Source: an uncultured Clostridia bacterium
GTDB taxonomy: Bacteria; Bacillota; Clostridia; Christensenellales; Borkfalkiaceae
DNA: 64,000 nucleotides
Assembly: GCA_944330115.1 (NCBI GenBank)
Contig: CALVIN010000001.1
Location: 291,002 to 355,001 of the forward strand
Reading direction: 5' to 3'
In this document: piece by piece, positions 27,366 through 36,600 of the stretch
Layout: every line of letters starts with the position of its first letter
How positions within the stretch are numbered: position 1 is the stretch's first letter
The notes under the pieces: model-generated
Database searches by the model: none
The model's input: the letters and a program-made list of their open reading frames with translations, nothing else
What the model was told of the DNA's origin: nothing
Program-made: the position numbers and the translations under genes

Positions 27366-27998
27366 ATGCGTGACAGATTACTATGCAAAAGGCCGTATGC
27401 CGCGTATAGGGATCCGTTGGTGATCATACTTATAATCTTAGCTTTTCTGTTGCTCATAAGAGTGCTGTTTGCCTACCGCTACATAGGCATATATGTGGTA
27501 AACAGTTCCATGTCGCCCACGCTTACGGGGGCCGAAAGCGCCGATGTTGCGGGGGGCGACTTCTTGTATGCAGATACGCAGGTATTGCCCGGCCGCGGCG
27601 ACATAGTGGTGCTCTCCAAGCCCGATTCGCCCGATGAATATATAATAAAGCGCGTCATAGCCCTCGGCGGCGACACCGTATATATGGACGATGGCGTGGT
27701 GTATATAAAGTACGGCGGCGAGGATGAGTTTGTCGCCCTTGAAGAGGACTATGTGCTCTCATCCAACTGCGACCCTTATCTGCCGCAAAATTCGCTGCCT
27801 TCGGAGTACAACGCCGTCACAGTGCCGCAAAACTGCATGTTTGTGCTGGGCGACAACAGAAACGTCAGCCACGACAGCAGGTATGACGACTACGGCTGCT
27901 TCAACTATTCGCAGCTCGTCGGCGTGATAACCGACTGGTCGTATGCCTGTAAGCCGTTCTTTACCGCGCTATACACCTTTTTCACTTTCGGCGTATAA
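27366..27998 (+). CDS. lepB: Signal peptidase I
   Basis: Membrane serine protease that removes signal peptides from exported preproteins. About 210 residues. One N-terminal transmembrane segment (LVIILIILAFLLLIRVLFAY), then the catalytic Ser box YVVNSSMSPTL, the Lys box EYIIKRVIALGGD and box E GDNRNVSHDSRYDDYG. The C-terminus is hydrophobic (FFTALYTFFTFGV). No Shine-Dalgarno is seen; a GTG at 27354 is an alternative start, and coupling to the preceding gene (2 nt away) is likely. The start region carries ATGCGTGACA, similar to part of the dispersed motif. Confidence 0.92.
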   Translation: MRDRLLCKRPYAAYRDPLVIILIILAFLLLIRVLFAYRYIGIYVVNSSMSPTLTGAESADVAGGDFLYADTQVLPGRGDIVVLSKPDSPDEYIIKRVIALGGDTVYMDDGVVYIKYGGEDEFVALEEDYVLSSNCDPYLPQNSLPSEYNAVTVPQNCMFVLGDNRNVSHDSRYDDYGCFNYSQLVGVITDWSYACKPFFTALYTFFTFGV

Positions 27999-28110
27999 CG
28001 TTCCGCCGTTGAAAATGCGGGGGCAAACGCCATACTTATCCTTACAAAATACAAAAATGCGGCCTGGCCGCCTTAAATACGTTACCAAAACTTTCAGGAG
28101 AATATTTTTT

Positions 28111-28380
28111 ATGCACGCAGTAGTTACTGTAGTAGGAAAAGACAAGACCGGCATAATAGCAAAGGTCAGCGCCTTCCTTGCCGGAAAGGGCGTAAACATA
28201 CTCGACATCAGCCAGACCATCCTTCAGGATTACTTCGCCATGATAATGCTCGTCGATACCGCGGGCGCGGACGAAGAGCTCTCGCAGCTCGCCACCGAAT
28301 GCGCCCAGCTCGGCGAGAGCATAGGTATGAGCATACATCTTCAGCACGAAGAAATTTTCAATGCCATGCACAGGGTGTGA
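28111..28380 (+). CDS. ACT-domain protein (UPF0237)
   Basis: 89-residue single ACT domain (AVVTVVGKDKTGIIAKVSAFLAGKGVNILDISQTI), a fold that binds small ligands, usually amino acids. The frame is open upstream, but ATG at 28111 after CAGGAG is the evident start. It lies 9 nt before the UPF0210 gene, a pairing conserved in many Firmicutes and archaea, suggesting it senses a ligand for its partner. Function otherwise unknown. Confidence 0.92.
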   Translation: MHAVVTVVGKDKTGIIAKVSAFLAGKGVNILDISQTILQDYFAMIMLVDTAGADEELSQLATECAQLGESIGMSIHLQHEEIFNAMHRV

Positions 28381-28389
28381 GGGACGGCC

Positions 28390-29745
28390 ATGTTCAATAA
28401 ATACGACGTACTCGAAACTATCAACATGATAGAGAGGGAGCACCTCGACATACGCACAATAACCATGGGCATATCGCTGCTGCCCTGCATCGCAGGTTCG
28501 GCGGATGAAACGGCTAAACGCGTATACGACAGGGTGTGCTCCCAGGCCGAAAATCTCGTAAAGGTGGCAGAGGCGCTCTCTAAGGAATACGGCATCCCCA
28601 TAGTAAACAAGCGCGTTTCGGTGACGCCCGCAAGCCTCATCTGCGCGCCCTTCGCCGCACAGTCGGCAAAGATAGGCAGGGCGCTCGACAAAGCCGCCCG
28701 TACGCTCGGCATCGACTTTTTGGGCGGATATTCTGCGCTCGTGCACAAGGGCATGGCCGGCTACGAAAAGACATTTATAGAGACCATACCCGAGGTGCTC
28801 GCCACTACGGATAAGCTCTGCTCCTCAATAAATATAGGCTCGTCAAAGTCGGGCATAAATATGGACGCGGTGCGCCTGATGGGCGAGATAGTTAAAAAGA
28901 CTGCCGAACTCACCAAGGATAAAGACGGCTTCGGCTGCGCAAAGCTCGTGGTGTTCTGCAACGCGGTGGAGGATAACCCCTTCATGGCGGGCGCATTCCA
29001 CGGCGTGGGCGAGAGCGGCACGGTGATAAACGTGGGCGTCTCCGGCCCCGGCGTCGTACAGCACGCGATAGAGGCCATACCGCACGCCGACCTTACCGAA
29101 CTTGCCGAGATGATAAAGCGCACGGCTTTCAAGATAACGCGCGCGGGTCAGCTTGTTGCACGAGAGGCGGCAAAGCGCCTCGGCGCAGAGTTCGGCATAG
29201 TCGACTTGTCGCTTGCGCCCACCCCGGCGCGCGGCGATTCTGTGGCGCAGATACTCGAGGAGATGGGCCTGGAATGTGTGGGCACGCACGGCACCACGGC
29301 CTGCCTCGCCATGCTCAACGACGCCGTGAAGAAGGGCGGCGTTATGGCAAGTTCGCGCGTGGGAGGCCTTTCGGGCGCGTTTATTCCCGTCTCCGAGGAT
29401 ATAGGCATGATTGAGGCCGCCGAAAAGGGCGGGCTGAATATAGACAAACTCGAGGCCATGACGGCGGTATGCTCGGTGGGCCTCGACATGATAGCCGTTC
29501 CGGGCGATACGCCGGCGTCTACCATAAGCGCGATAATCGCCGACGAGGCGGCCATCGGCATGATAAACAACAAGACTACCGCGGTGCGCATAATACCCGC
29601 CCCCGGGAAGGATGTGGGCGACTGCGTCAACTTCGGCGGACTTTTGGGCAGGGCGCCCATAATGCCCGTGCACAAAGAGTCGAGCGAAAAATTTATTTCG
29701 AGGGGAGGGCTCATACCCGCGCCCATACACTCAAACAAAAACTGA
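28390..29745 (+). CDS. UPF0210 / PFL family protein
   Basis: 451-residue protein of the family annotated UPF0210 (DUF711), distantly related to pyruvate formate-lyase-like folds. Characteristic stretches: [22 protein letters not shown] at the N-terminus, [41 protein letters not shown] and [21 protein letters not shown]. No glycyl-radical motif is obvious, and the biochemical role is unknown. Encoded 9 nt after the ACT-domain gene with GAGGGACGG upstream of the ATG; the two surely form an operon and probably a ligand-regulated pair. Confidence 0.92.
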   Translation: MFNKYDVLETINMIEREHLDIRTITMGISLLPCIAGSADETAKRVYDRVCSQAENLVKVAEALSKEYGIPIVNKRVSVTPASLICAPFAAQSAKIGRALDKAARTLGIDFLGGYSALVHKGMAGYEKTFIETIPEVLATTDKLCSSINIGSSKSGINMDAVRLMGEIVKKTAELTKDKDGFGCAKLVVFCNAVEDNPFMAGAFHGVGESGTVINVGVSGPGVVQHAIEAIPHADLTELAEMIKRTAFKITRAGQLVAREAAKRLGAEFGIVDLSLAPTPARGDSVAQILEEMGLECVGTHGTTACLAMLNDAVKKGGVMASSRVGGLSGAFIPVSEDIGMIEAAEKGGLNIDKLEAMTAVCSVGLDMIAVPGDTPASTISAIIADEAAIGMINNKTTAVRIIPAPGKDVGDCVNFGGLLGRAPIMPVHKESSEKFISRGGLIPAPIHSNKN

Positions 29746-29772
29746 TAAAATTATTTTTTAAGGACTAATATT

Positions 29773-31548
29773 ATGGAAAGAAATCAGGTTGAAAAGCGCT
29801 ATACTTGGAACACAGACGATATTTTCGCCTCCGACGAGGAGTGGGAAAAGGCCTATGCCGAAGCCGAAGGCATGATAAATTTTGCAGGGTATGCCGGCAG
29901 GCTCGGCGATAAAGAGCAGCTGCTTGCCCTCTTTAAGGCGGTGGACAAGTTCTCTAAAAAGCTCGAGCGCGTATATCTGTACGCCTCGATGAAGCACGAC
30001 GAGGACACGAGGGAGTCTAAATACAACGCCTATACGGCGCGCTGCATGGCGCTCATATCAAAATACAGCGCAGAGCTGGCATTCTTCGAGCCCGAGCTCG
30101 CGGCGCAGAGCGAAGAATATCTCAACTCGCTGATTGCGGATAAAGATTTTTCGGACTACGACTATACTATAAAGACGCTCATAAAGCGCAAGGCGCACGT
30201 TATTCCCGAGGATCAGGAGAGGCTGGTGGCGCTTGCGGGCGAAACGCTTGAAACCTTCTCGGATATCTTCTCCATGATAGACGACGCCGACGTGCCCCTG
30301 CCCGATATCGAGATCGACGGCAAGGAGTGCAAACTCACCCACGGCACATACGGTGTGCTCATGCACTCGACCGACAGAGCAAAGAGGAAGGAGGCATACG
30401 AAAAATATTACGCCGCCTATGAGAGCCTTTTGAACACCATAACCGCCACTTACTTCGGTAACGTTAAGAAGGACGTATTCCTGAGCAGGGCTTATAAATA
30501 CAACTCCTGCCTCGAGCGCGCCCTCTCCACAGAGGACGTCGACGCAAAGGTTTATCGCAACCTTTTAGATGCGGTGAAGAAGGGCCAGCCCGCCATGCAT
30601 CGCTACATTGCCGACAGGAAGAAGATACTTGGCTATGACAAGCTGTATTTCTACGACGTATATGCTCCGCTCGTATCCGACGTGGAGGTAAAGATGCCCT
30701 ATGACGAGGCGTATGAATACGTTATAAAGGGGCTTGCGCCCCTCGGCAAGGAGTATCAGGCGCTCTTGAAGCGCGGCCACGACGAGCGCTGGATAGACGT
30801 TATGGAGACGGAGGGCAAGAGGAGCGGCGCTTACAGCACCGGCTGCTACGGCGTGCACCCTTTCGTTCTTCTGAACTACCAGGAGACGATAAGCGAAATA
30901 TTCACCATAGCACACGAAATGGGACACTCGCTGCACACCTATTTCTCGTCGCACAATCAGCCCTACGCCAAGAGCGACTATAAGATCTTCGTGGCGGAGG
31001 TAGCCAGCACTGTCAACGAGGTGCTGCTGTTAAAGTTTATGCTTGCCGACACCGAGGACAGGAACCTGCGCAAGTACCTTTTGAACTACTACCTCGATTC
31101 CATCCGCGGCACGCTCTTCCGCCAGACGATGTTCGCCGAATTTGAATATGAGGCGCACGACAGAGCAGAAAAGGGCGAGCCGCTCACCAAAGAGCTGCTC
31201 TGCGAGGTATACGGCAGGATAGGAAAGGAGTATTACGGCGAAGCCATAGAGCATGACTACAACATCTCGTGCGAGTGGGCGAGGATACCTCACTTCTACC
31301 GCGCGTTCTATGTGTATAAATACGCCACCGGCATAACGGCCGCAATAAATATCGCGCACAGGATACTCTCCGAGGGCGAGCCTGCCGTTAAAGATTACTT
31401 CAAATTCCTTTCGAGCGGTTCGTCGTCCGATCCCGTGTCGCTGCTCCGCCTTGCGGGAGTTGACCTCGAAACGGAGGAACCCTTCGAGTTTGCTATGAAG
31501 GAATTTGCCGATACTCTCGCCGAATTTGAGAAAATGATGAATATATAA
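29773..31548 (+). CDS. pepF: Oligoendopeptidase F
   Basis: Cytosolic M3-family zinc metallopeptidase that degrades short peptides. 591 residues, standard length. The catalytic motif is TIAHEMGHSLHTYF (HEXXH), with the downstream Glu in FVAEVASTVNE. Substrate-region signatures include GRIGKEYYG...ISCEWARIPHFY and the C-terminal FLSSGSSSDPVSLLRLAGVDL. Start ATG after TTTTTAAGGAC. The stop is 6 nt before dnaB, and the space carries AAAGTACTATG, part of the dispersed motif. Confidence 0.96.
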   Translation: MERNQVEKRYTWNTDDIFASDEEWEKAYAEAEGMINFAGYAGRLGDKEQLLALFKAVDKFSKKLERVYLYASMKHDEDTRESKYNAYTARCMALISKYSAELAFFEPELAAQSEEYLNSLIADKDFSDYDYTIKTLIKRKAHVIPEDQERLVALAGETLETFSDIFSMIDDADVPLPDIEIDGKECKLTHGTYGVLMHSTDRAKRKEAYEKYYAAYESLLNTITATYFGNVKKDVFLSRAYKYNSCLERALSTEDVDAKVYRNLLDAVKKGQPAMHRYIADRKKILGYDKLYFYDVYAPLVSDVEVKMPYDEAYEYVIKGLAPLGKEYQALLKRGHDERWIDVMETEGKRSGAYSTGCYGVHPFVLLNYQETISEIFTIAHEMGHSLHTYFSSHNQPYAKSDYKIFVAEVASTVNEVLLLKFMLADTEDRNLRKYLLNYYLDSIRGTLFRQTMFAEFEYEAHDRAEKGEPLTKELLCEVYGRIGKEYYGEAIEHDYNISCEWARIPHFYRAFYVYKYATGITAAINIAHRILSEGEPAVKDYFKFLSSGSSSDPVSLLRLAGVDLETEEPFEFAMKEFADTLAEFEKMMNI

Positions 31549-31554
31549 AGTACT

Positions 31555-33060
31555 ATGTCAGACAAAACTAACGTTTTACCCAACAATTTAGAGGCGGAAC
31601 AGTCGCTGATAGGCTGCATGCTCATTGATAACGAAGTGCTCTCGGAGATAGCCGACAAGCTGAGCGAGAGGGACTTCTATCAGGAGTCGCACCAGATGAT
31701 AGTTTCGGCTATCTTAAAGGTATTCTATCAGCGCAAGCCCGCCGACATAATAACCCTTTCGGACTGCCTGGAAAAGGACGGCAATCTTGCAAAGGTGGGC
31801 GGGATAGACTATATCACCGAGCTCATGCAGCAGGTGCCCTCGGCGGCCAACTTCAAATATTATTTCGATATCGTAAAGCGCGACAGCATAAACCGCGAAC
31901 TCATACGCGCGTCGCGCAAGATAATCGAAAATTCCATGAACAGCACCGACAGCACCCAGTCCGTCCAGTATGCCGAAAAGTTGGTGTATGACATAGCCAA
32001 AAAGGGAGATACGTCCTCGATGGAGGACATACGCGAAAGTTCGGTGGTGAGCGACGTTATCAGCAGGTTCGAGATGATCTCTGCCGATAAAGATGCGCTG
32101 CGCGGCATACCGACGGGCTTTCCCTTCTTGAACAAGATAACCAACGGCTTTCAGCGCTCCGACCTTATCGTTATAGCCGCGCGCCCCGGCAGCGGTAAAA
32201 CTTCGCTTGCCATGAACATAGTAGAGGCCGCCGCATATCAGGGCAACGTTTGCGCGGTTTTCTCGCTCGAAATGCCCAAGATACAGATAGTGCAGAGGTT
32301 GCTTTGCGCGAGTGCAAAGGTGAGCATGTCGAGCGCGCTTTCGGGCAAACTTACCCCGGCCGATTGGAAGGCGCTTGTTAAGACGAGCGAAGACCTTAAA
32401 AAACTCAGCATAATAATCGACGACTCCTCCCGCGTGACTCCTGCCGAGATACTCTCGAAGTGCAGGAGGATAAAGGCCAAAAACGGCGGCAGACTCGACC
32501 TGGTCATGATAGACTATATACAGCTCATGTCGAGCGGCTATAAGCAGGACGAGAACCGCACGAGGGAGATAGCGCACATCACGGGCGACTTAAAGATAAT
32601 GGCCAAGGAGCTCGACGTTCCGGTAATAGCGCTCTCGCAGCTCAGGCGTATGGTGGGCGAACCCCAGCTTTCAGACCTGCGCGAATCGGGCGCCATAGAG
32701 CAGGACGCCGACATGGTAATATTCATAAACAGACCGGATATGACGGCCTCGCCCGAGGAGATAGAAAAGAACAAGATAGTCCGCGGCATGGCCGACCTCA
32801 TCATCGCCAAGCACAGAAACGGCGAAACGGGGCGCACTCAGCTGCGCTTCAAGGGTGAATACACAAAGTTCGTCACGCCGGATCCCGAGGAGCTCAGGCA
32901 GCTTGAGGCAAACGCCGGCAAGAAGGGCGATAAAAAGCCTGCAAAAAAGAGCGATGAGCGCGCCGACGATGATGCGCAGGGCGGCGGTACCGTAGGGGAG
33001 GAAGGCGCCGACGATATACCCGAAGGTCCCTTCAGCAACGACGACTACGGCGACGAATAA
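31555..33060 (+). CDS. dnaB: Replicative DNA helicase DnaB
   Basis: Hexameric fork helicase, 501 residues. N-terminal DnaB domain (NNLEAEQSLIGCMLIDNEVL), RecA-like domain with Walker A AARPGSGKTSLAMNI, Walker B LDLVMIDYIQLMS, SQLRRMVGEPQLSDLRESGAIEQDADMV and KHRNGETGRTQLRF. The last 50 residues form an Asp/Glu/Lys-rich tail ending GPFSNDDYGDE, longer than usual. No Shine-Dalgarno; the start codon sits in AAAGTACTATG, a partial copy of the dispersed motif. It may be helped by coupling to pepF. Likely partner of the DnaD/DnaI-like protein at 19.9-21.7 kb. Confidence 0.97.
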   Translation: MSDKTNVLPNNLEAEQSLIGCMLIDNEVLSEIADKLSERDFYQESHQMIVSAILKVFYQRKPADIITLSDCLEKDGNLAKVGGIDYITELMQQVPSAANFKYYFDIVKRDSINRELIRASRKIIENSMNSTDSTQSVQYAEKLVYDIAKKGDTSSMEDIRESSVVSDVISRFEMISADKDALRGIPTGFPFLNKITNGFQRSDLIVIAARPGSGKTSLAMNIVEAAAYQGNVCAVFSLEMPKIQIVQRLLCASAKVSMSSALSGKLTPADWKALVKTSEDLKKLSIIIDDSSRVTPAEILSKCRRIKAKNGGRLDLVMIDYIQLMSSGYKQDENRTREIAHITGDLKIMAKELDVPVIALSQLRRMVGEPQLSDLRESGAIEQDADMVIFINRPDMTASPEEIEKNKIVRGMADLIIAKHRNGETGRTQLRFKGEYTKFVTPDPEELRQLEANAGKKGDKKPAKKSDERADDDAQGGGTVGEEGADDIPEGPFSNDDYGDE

Positions 33061-33207
33061 TATTATTTTACCGCGTATCATACCGCGTTTTTGTGCGGCG
33101 CCCGTTTGTTATAATTACAATAAAAGCGCCTGAAAAGCGCGCTTGTTTGCAGCATGTCCGCGGTGACATTTGCACCAAAGCAAGATGCGTAAAATTTTTT
33201 ACAGCTA

Positions 33208-34212
33208 ATGGAAACACAGATACTCGATATAGGCGAAGATTCGCTCTCCGCCGCAAAAAACATACTTGAAGAGGACGGCTTGGTCGCCTTTCCCACAGAG
33301 ACGGTGTACGGCCTGGGCGCCGACGCCTTCAACGGCGAAGCCGTTAAAAAGATATTTGAAGTTAAGGGGCGCCCGCAGGACAACCCGCTCATCGTGCATG
33401 TGCATAAGGACTATGACATAGAGCGCATAGTGTGCGATATCCCGTCGTATTCATACAAACTTGCCGAGCGCTACCTGCCCGGCCCGCTCACCATGGTGTT
33501 CAAAAGCAGGGGCAGGATATCGCCCGTAGTTTCGTGCGGGCTGGATACCATAGGCATACGCGTACCCTCGCACGAGGGCGGGCAGCGCTTTTTAAAGTTT
33601 GTGGATATGCCCATAGCGGCGCCTTCGGCAAATATCTCTAAGCATGTCAGCCCCGTCACGGCGGAGCATGTATATGCCGATTTCTGCGGCAAAATACCGC
33701 TCATATTGAACGGCGGCAAGTGCTCGGGCGGGATAGAGAGCACCGTTTTGGACTGCACCGGCGAGGTGCCCTGCGTTTTGCGCAGCGGCCTCGTCACGCG
33801 CGAAATGATAGCCGAAGTTGCGGGCGACTGCACGGTGTTTGTGCCTAAGGCGGGCGAGAGAGTGCGTTCGCCGGGCATGAAATATAAGCACTATTCCCCC
33901 AACTGCCGCACCATGCTCTTTGAGTATGAAAGGCTTGAAGAGGCGGCGGCGGAGTATAAAAAGGAGCGGGCGGCCGGTTCGCGGGCATACATAATGTGCG
34001 ATGACGGGTGCGCAAAGCGCCTTTTGGATAAAATTCCGGCGGAACACATGCTGCTGCTCGGAAACAGCGGCGAAGAGATAGCCTCAAACCTCTATTTTAA
34101 GTTGCGCGAGGGCGAAAGAGTGGCCGATATAATTATCGCCATAGCGCCCGAGGACCGCGGCGGCGTGATGGTGGGCGTTATGAACAGGCTCACCAAGGCC
34201 TGCGGCGGCTGA
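33208..34212 (+). CDS. ywlC: L-threonylcarbamoyladenylate synthase (Sua5/YwlC)
   Basis: Makes the threonylcarbamoyl-AMP used for t6A at position 37 of ANN-decoding tRNAs. 334 residues, the long Sua5 type: YrdC domain (GLVAFPTETVYGLGADA, KGRPQDNPLIVHV, PGPLTMVFKS, IAAPSANISKHVSPVTA), linker with SPGMKYKHYSP, and a C-terminal Sua5 domain. No ribosome site is obvious. It precedes ywlE and rpiB exactly as in Bacillus subtilis, so this is conserved synteny. The 147 nt upstream hold nothing recognisable. Confidence 0.95.
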   Translation: METQILDIGEDSLSAAKNILEEDGLVAFPTETVYGLGADAFNGEAVKKIFEVKGRPQDNPLIVHVHKDYDIERIVCDIPSYSYKLAERYLPGPLTMVFKSRGRISPVVSCGLDTIGIRVPSHEGGQRFLKFVDMPIAAPSANISKHVSPVTAEHVYADFCGKIPLILNGGKCSGGIESTVLDCTGEVPCVLRSGLVTREMIAEVAGDCTVFVPKAGERVRSPGMKYKHYSPNCRTMLFEYERLEEAAAEYKKERAAGSRAYIMCDDGCAKRLLDKIPAEHMLLLGNSGEEIASNLYFKLREGERVADIIIAIAPEDRGGVMVGVMNRLTKACGG

Positions 34213-34248
34213 TAAGTGCGGCGCTTGCCCCCTTGCGGGAGGTGAACG

Positions 34249-34698
34249 ATGAAGAGAAATAAAATACTGTTCGTATGTTCGGGCAATACCTGCCGCAGCC
34301 CTATGGCGGAGGCGATATTGCGCAGCAAAATAAAGGAGCGCAAGATAAAGTGGTGGGACGTGGCCTCGCGCGGGCTCTTTGCCGAAGTGGGGCGCGAACT
34401 TTCACCCAACACAAGGCGTGTGTTGGAGGAAATAGGCGTGACGGTAAGCGAAAAATTTGTTCCCCGTCAGCTTAACCAGAACATAATTGACAAGAGCCGC
34501 GCTGTCATCTGCATGACAGACACGCAGAAACAGATTTTGGACGGCTGCGGAAAAGTTTACAGTATAAAAGATTTTTGCGGCTGCGACGTGCCCGATCCGT
34601 ACGGGTGCCCGATAGAGGCATACCGCGCCACGCGCGACATACTTATGCGCGCCTGCGACCAAATTATAGAAAAAATAATTCTCGCCGAAAACGCCTGA
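34249..34698 (+). CDS. ywlE: Low-molecular-weight phosphatase, YwlE-like protein-arginine phosphatase
   Basis: 149-residue LMW-PTP fold protein. P-loop VCSGNTCRSPMAEA (CX5R) and general-acid Asp in DVPDPYGCPIEAYRATRD. The Thr of GNT is the residue that gives B. subtilis YwlE phospho-arginine specificity, where tyrosine phosphatases usually have Ile or Leu. So it probably removes phosphate from arginines placed by an McsB-type kinase, which is not in this window. GGGAGGTGAACG precedes the ATG. Placed between ywlC and rpiB as in B. subtilis. Confidence 0.88.
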   Translation: MKRNKILFVCSGNTCRSPMAEAILRSKIKERKIKWWDVASRGLFAEVGRELSPNTRRVLEEIGVTVSEKFVPRQLNQNIIDKSRAVICMTDTQKQILDGCGKVYSIKDFCGCDVPDPYGCPIEAYRATRDILMRACDQIIEKIILAENA

Positions 34699-34742
34699 TA
34701 CGGCGCGCCATTCGGCGGCATCAATTTTAAGGAGAAAATAAT

Positions 34743-35192
34743 ATGAAAATTGCACTTGCCTGCGACCACGGCGGACTCAACTTAAAGACCGAAATAAAGA
34801 ACTATCTGAAGGAACACGGCTATGAATACGAAGATTTCGGCACAAATTCGTTTGACAGCTGCGATTATCCCGACTACGCTCTCCCCGCGGCAGAGGCAGT
34901 GGCAGCGGGTAGCTGCGATCTCGGCATAGTGGTGTGCTCCACCGGCATAGGCGTTTCGATAGTGGCAAACAAGGTGCCCGGCATACGCTGCGCGCATTGT
35001 CACGATACCTACTGCGCCGAATTCACCAGGTTGCACAACAATGCCAACATGCTCGCGCTAGGCGAAAAGGTGGTGGGCCCCGGCTATGCGCTTAAAATAG
35101 TCGAAAAGTTCCTCACCACAAACTTCGAGGGCGGCAGGCACGAGCGCCGCGTAAACAAGATAGCCGATATAGAAAAGAAGTATTGCAAGTAA
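34743..35192 (+). CDS. rpiB: Ribose-5-phosphate isomerase B
   Basis: Interconverts ribose-5-P and ribulose-5-P in the pentose phosphate pathway (related enzymes use other sugar phosphates). 149 residues. Motifs: ACDHGGLNLKTEI, DYPDYALPAAEAV, LGIVVCSTGIGVSIVANKVPGIRCA and HNNANMLALG with the catalytic Cys and His of the RpiB family. ATG after AAGGAG. Last gene of the ywlC-ywlE-rpiB cluster. Confidence 0.95.
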   Translation: MKIALACDHGGLNLKTEIKNYLKEHGYEYEDFGTNSFDSCDYPDYALPAAEAVAAGSCDLGIVVCSTGIGVSIVANKVPGIRCAHCHDTYCAEFTRLHNNANMLALGEKVVGPGYALKIVEKFLTTNFEGGRHERRVNKIADIEKKYCK

Positions 35193-35213
35193 AAACACGG
35201 CAAAAAACCATAG

Positions 35214-35242
35214 TTTATGCGTGACATAGTACTTCGCATAAT
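35214..35242 (-). repeat. Dispersed motif variant, copy 4 (inverted)
   Basis: Read on the minus strand: ATTATGCGAAGTACTATG then TCACGCATAAA. The central GTGAC of the other copies appears as GTCAC. Lies in a convergent gap. Confidence 0.65.
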
Positions 35243-35266
35243 TGCCAAATATCAAATTTCAATATT

Positions 35267-35292
35267 AAAGGGGCCGCAAAAGCGGCCCCTTT
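35267..35292. terminator. Bidirectional terminator (rpiB / Cys-rich ORF)
   Basis: AAAGGGGCCGC / GCGGCCCCTTT, loop AAAA, A- and T-tracts on either side. Confidence 0.85.
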
Positions 35293-35312
35293 GTTATTTA
35301 TGCAAAAAAGTT

Positions 35313-35528
35313 TTAATTGCAGCCGCAGGACGAGCCGTTGCCGCAGAATATCGCCGAGAGAGTGCCGTTCTTCCACATTGCGTATATGAGCGCGATGAGT
35401 ACGGGCGTGCAGCTTCCGCTGAGCACGGAATCGAGCCCGTTGCCGCTGCAGCACGCGGCTATGAGCAGAAGTATAAGTATCCAAAGGCAGCTGTTGGAAC
35501 CGCAGCCGCAGCCTGAAAAGATATTCAT
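35313..35528 (-). CDS. Small Cys/Gly-rich membrane protein
   Basis: 71 residues with an excellent ribosome site (AAGGAGG, 6-nt spacing). The N-terminus MNIFSGCGCGSNS is followed by a hydrophobic segment LWILILLLIAACCSG, a second hydrophobic stretch VLIALIYAMW, and the C-terminus NGSSCGCN. Cysteines bracket the membrane parts (CGC...CC...C...CGC). It resembles small cysteine-rich proteins of unknown role common in Clostridia. Monocistronic, convergent with rpiB and sharing its terminator. Function unknown. Confidence 0.8.
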   Translation of the reverse strand: MNIFSGCGCGSNSCLWILILLLIAACCSGNGLDSVLSGSCTPVLIALIYAMWKNGTLSAIFCGNGSSCGCN

Positions 35529-35760
35529 ATGTTCCTCCTTGATTTAAAGTCGCAAGGCGGGTATGTACTTTTTTGCCGCATCCGCGCGGGCAAATATTTA
35601 ATGTTTTGCCTGCCGAAATTTATGCGGCGCTTGGGCCTTGCCGTTTACGCTTTATAGTAAATAATATTATTTTTGGGGCTAAAATGTTACTGTAACATAT
35701 CGTTTTTGCGCCGAAAAGGTTGCTTAAAGCCCTATTTATCGATTAGTTATTTCAATTTGC

Positions 35761-35789
35761 TTGCAATAATCTTTTGTAGATGTTATAAT
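35761..35789 (+). promoter_or_regulatory. Promoter of the ECF S component-coaX-hom unit
   Basis: TTGCAA, 17-nt spacer, TATAAT. Predicted leader of about 135 nt; I do not recognise a riboswitch in it. The 35529-35760 stretch holds no gene. Confidence 0.7.
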
Positions 35790-35931
35790 GTTAAAACTTC
35801 AAAAATACAACTTTCGGTACTTTCGGCGGATATTTTTGCAAAAGTCCGACCGTGCGCCGCAAACATTGCGGCAAAGTATAAATAATTTTTTTCTGCGGAT
35901 ATTCAATATGAAATCCGATGGAGGTATTCTT

Positions 35932-36600
35932 ATGGAAAAGGTTAAAAAGACCTTTTTTACGTCGCGCAATATCGCGACGCTTGCAGTCCTGCTCGCGCTC
36001 GTTATCGTGCTGCAGGCATTCGGCGGCTCGTTTTCGATCGGGCTGATCACCTTAAACTTTTCACTCATACCCATAGTTATAGGCGCGCTCGTGCTCGGTC
36101 CCGTTGCGGGAGCCCTTCTCGGCCTTGCAAACGGCATGGTCGTGCTCATTCAGGTAATAATGACGCCTACCGGCTTTTATGCGGTTATATGGGCAAACAG
36201 TCCCGTTGTGACTTCGCTCATATGCCTTGTAAAAACCACCGTTGCCGGCCTTGTCGGCGGCGCGCTCTTCCGCCTGATATCGCGCAAAAATACCTATGTT
36301 GCCACGTTTGTGGCTTCTGCAGCCGTGCCCGTGATAAACACGTCGCTCTTTGTTCTCGGCTGCCTGTGCATGCCCGATACGATAAGGCTCTTCCAGAGCG
36401 GCCTCGAGGGCTTCGACGGCATGAATATATTTATATTCATCTGCGTGGGGCTGGTGACATTCAACTTCTTTATCGAACTTGCCATAAACCTCATCGTGGC
36501 GCCCGCGCTGCACACCGTCTACCGCATAGTGGAAAAACAATTTGCTTCTAAATCAAAAAAGAAAAAGCCCCAAGAGGAAGGCAATGATAATCTGTCTTGA
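35932..36600 (+). CDS. ECF transporter S component
   Basis: 222-residue membrane substrate-binding subunit of an energy-coupling-factor vitamin transporter. Five to six hydrophobic segments: NIATLAVLLALVIVLQAFGG, LIPIVIGALVLGPVAGALLG, SPVVTSLICLVKTTVAGLVG, FVASAAVPVINTSLFVLGCL and IFIFICVGLVTFNFFIEL. The ATG at 35932 follows GGAGG; the longer frame to 35788 is 5' leader and promoter. Its end overlaps coaX by 17 nt, so the substrate is plausibly pantothenate (PanT-like), an inference from linkage. The EcfAAT module must lie elsewhere. Confidence 0.85.
   Translation: MEKVKKTFFTSRNIATLAVLLALVIVLQAFGGSFSIGLITLNFSLIPIVIGALVLGPVAGALLGLANGMVVLIQVIMTPTGFYAVIWANSPVVTSLICLVKTTVAGLVGGALFRLISRKNTYVATFVASAAVPVINTSLFVLGCLCMPDTIRLFQSGLEGFDGMNIFIFICVGLVTFNFFIELAINLIVAPALHTVYRIVEKQFASKSKKKKPQEEGNDNLS

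Noticed and set aside
35796..35931. Riboswitch in the ECF/coaX leader
   Set aside because: No conserved core of a class I can recognise (TPP, FMN, cobalamin, T-box) in the 135-nt leader.
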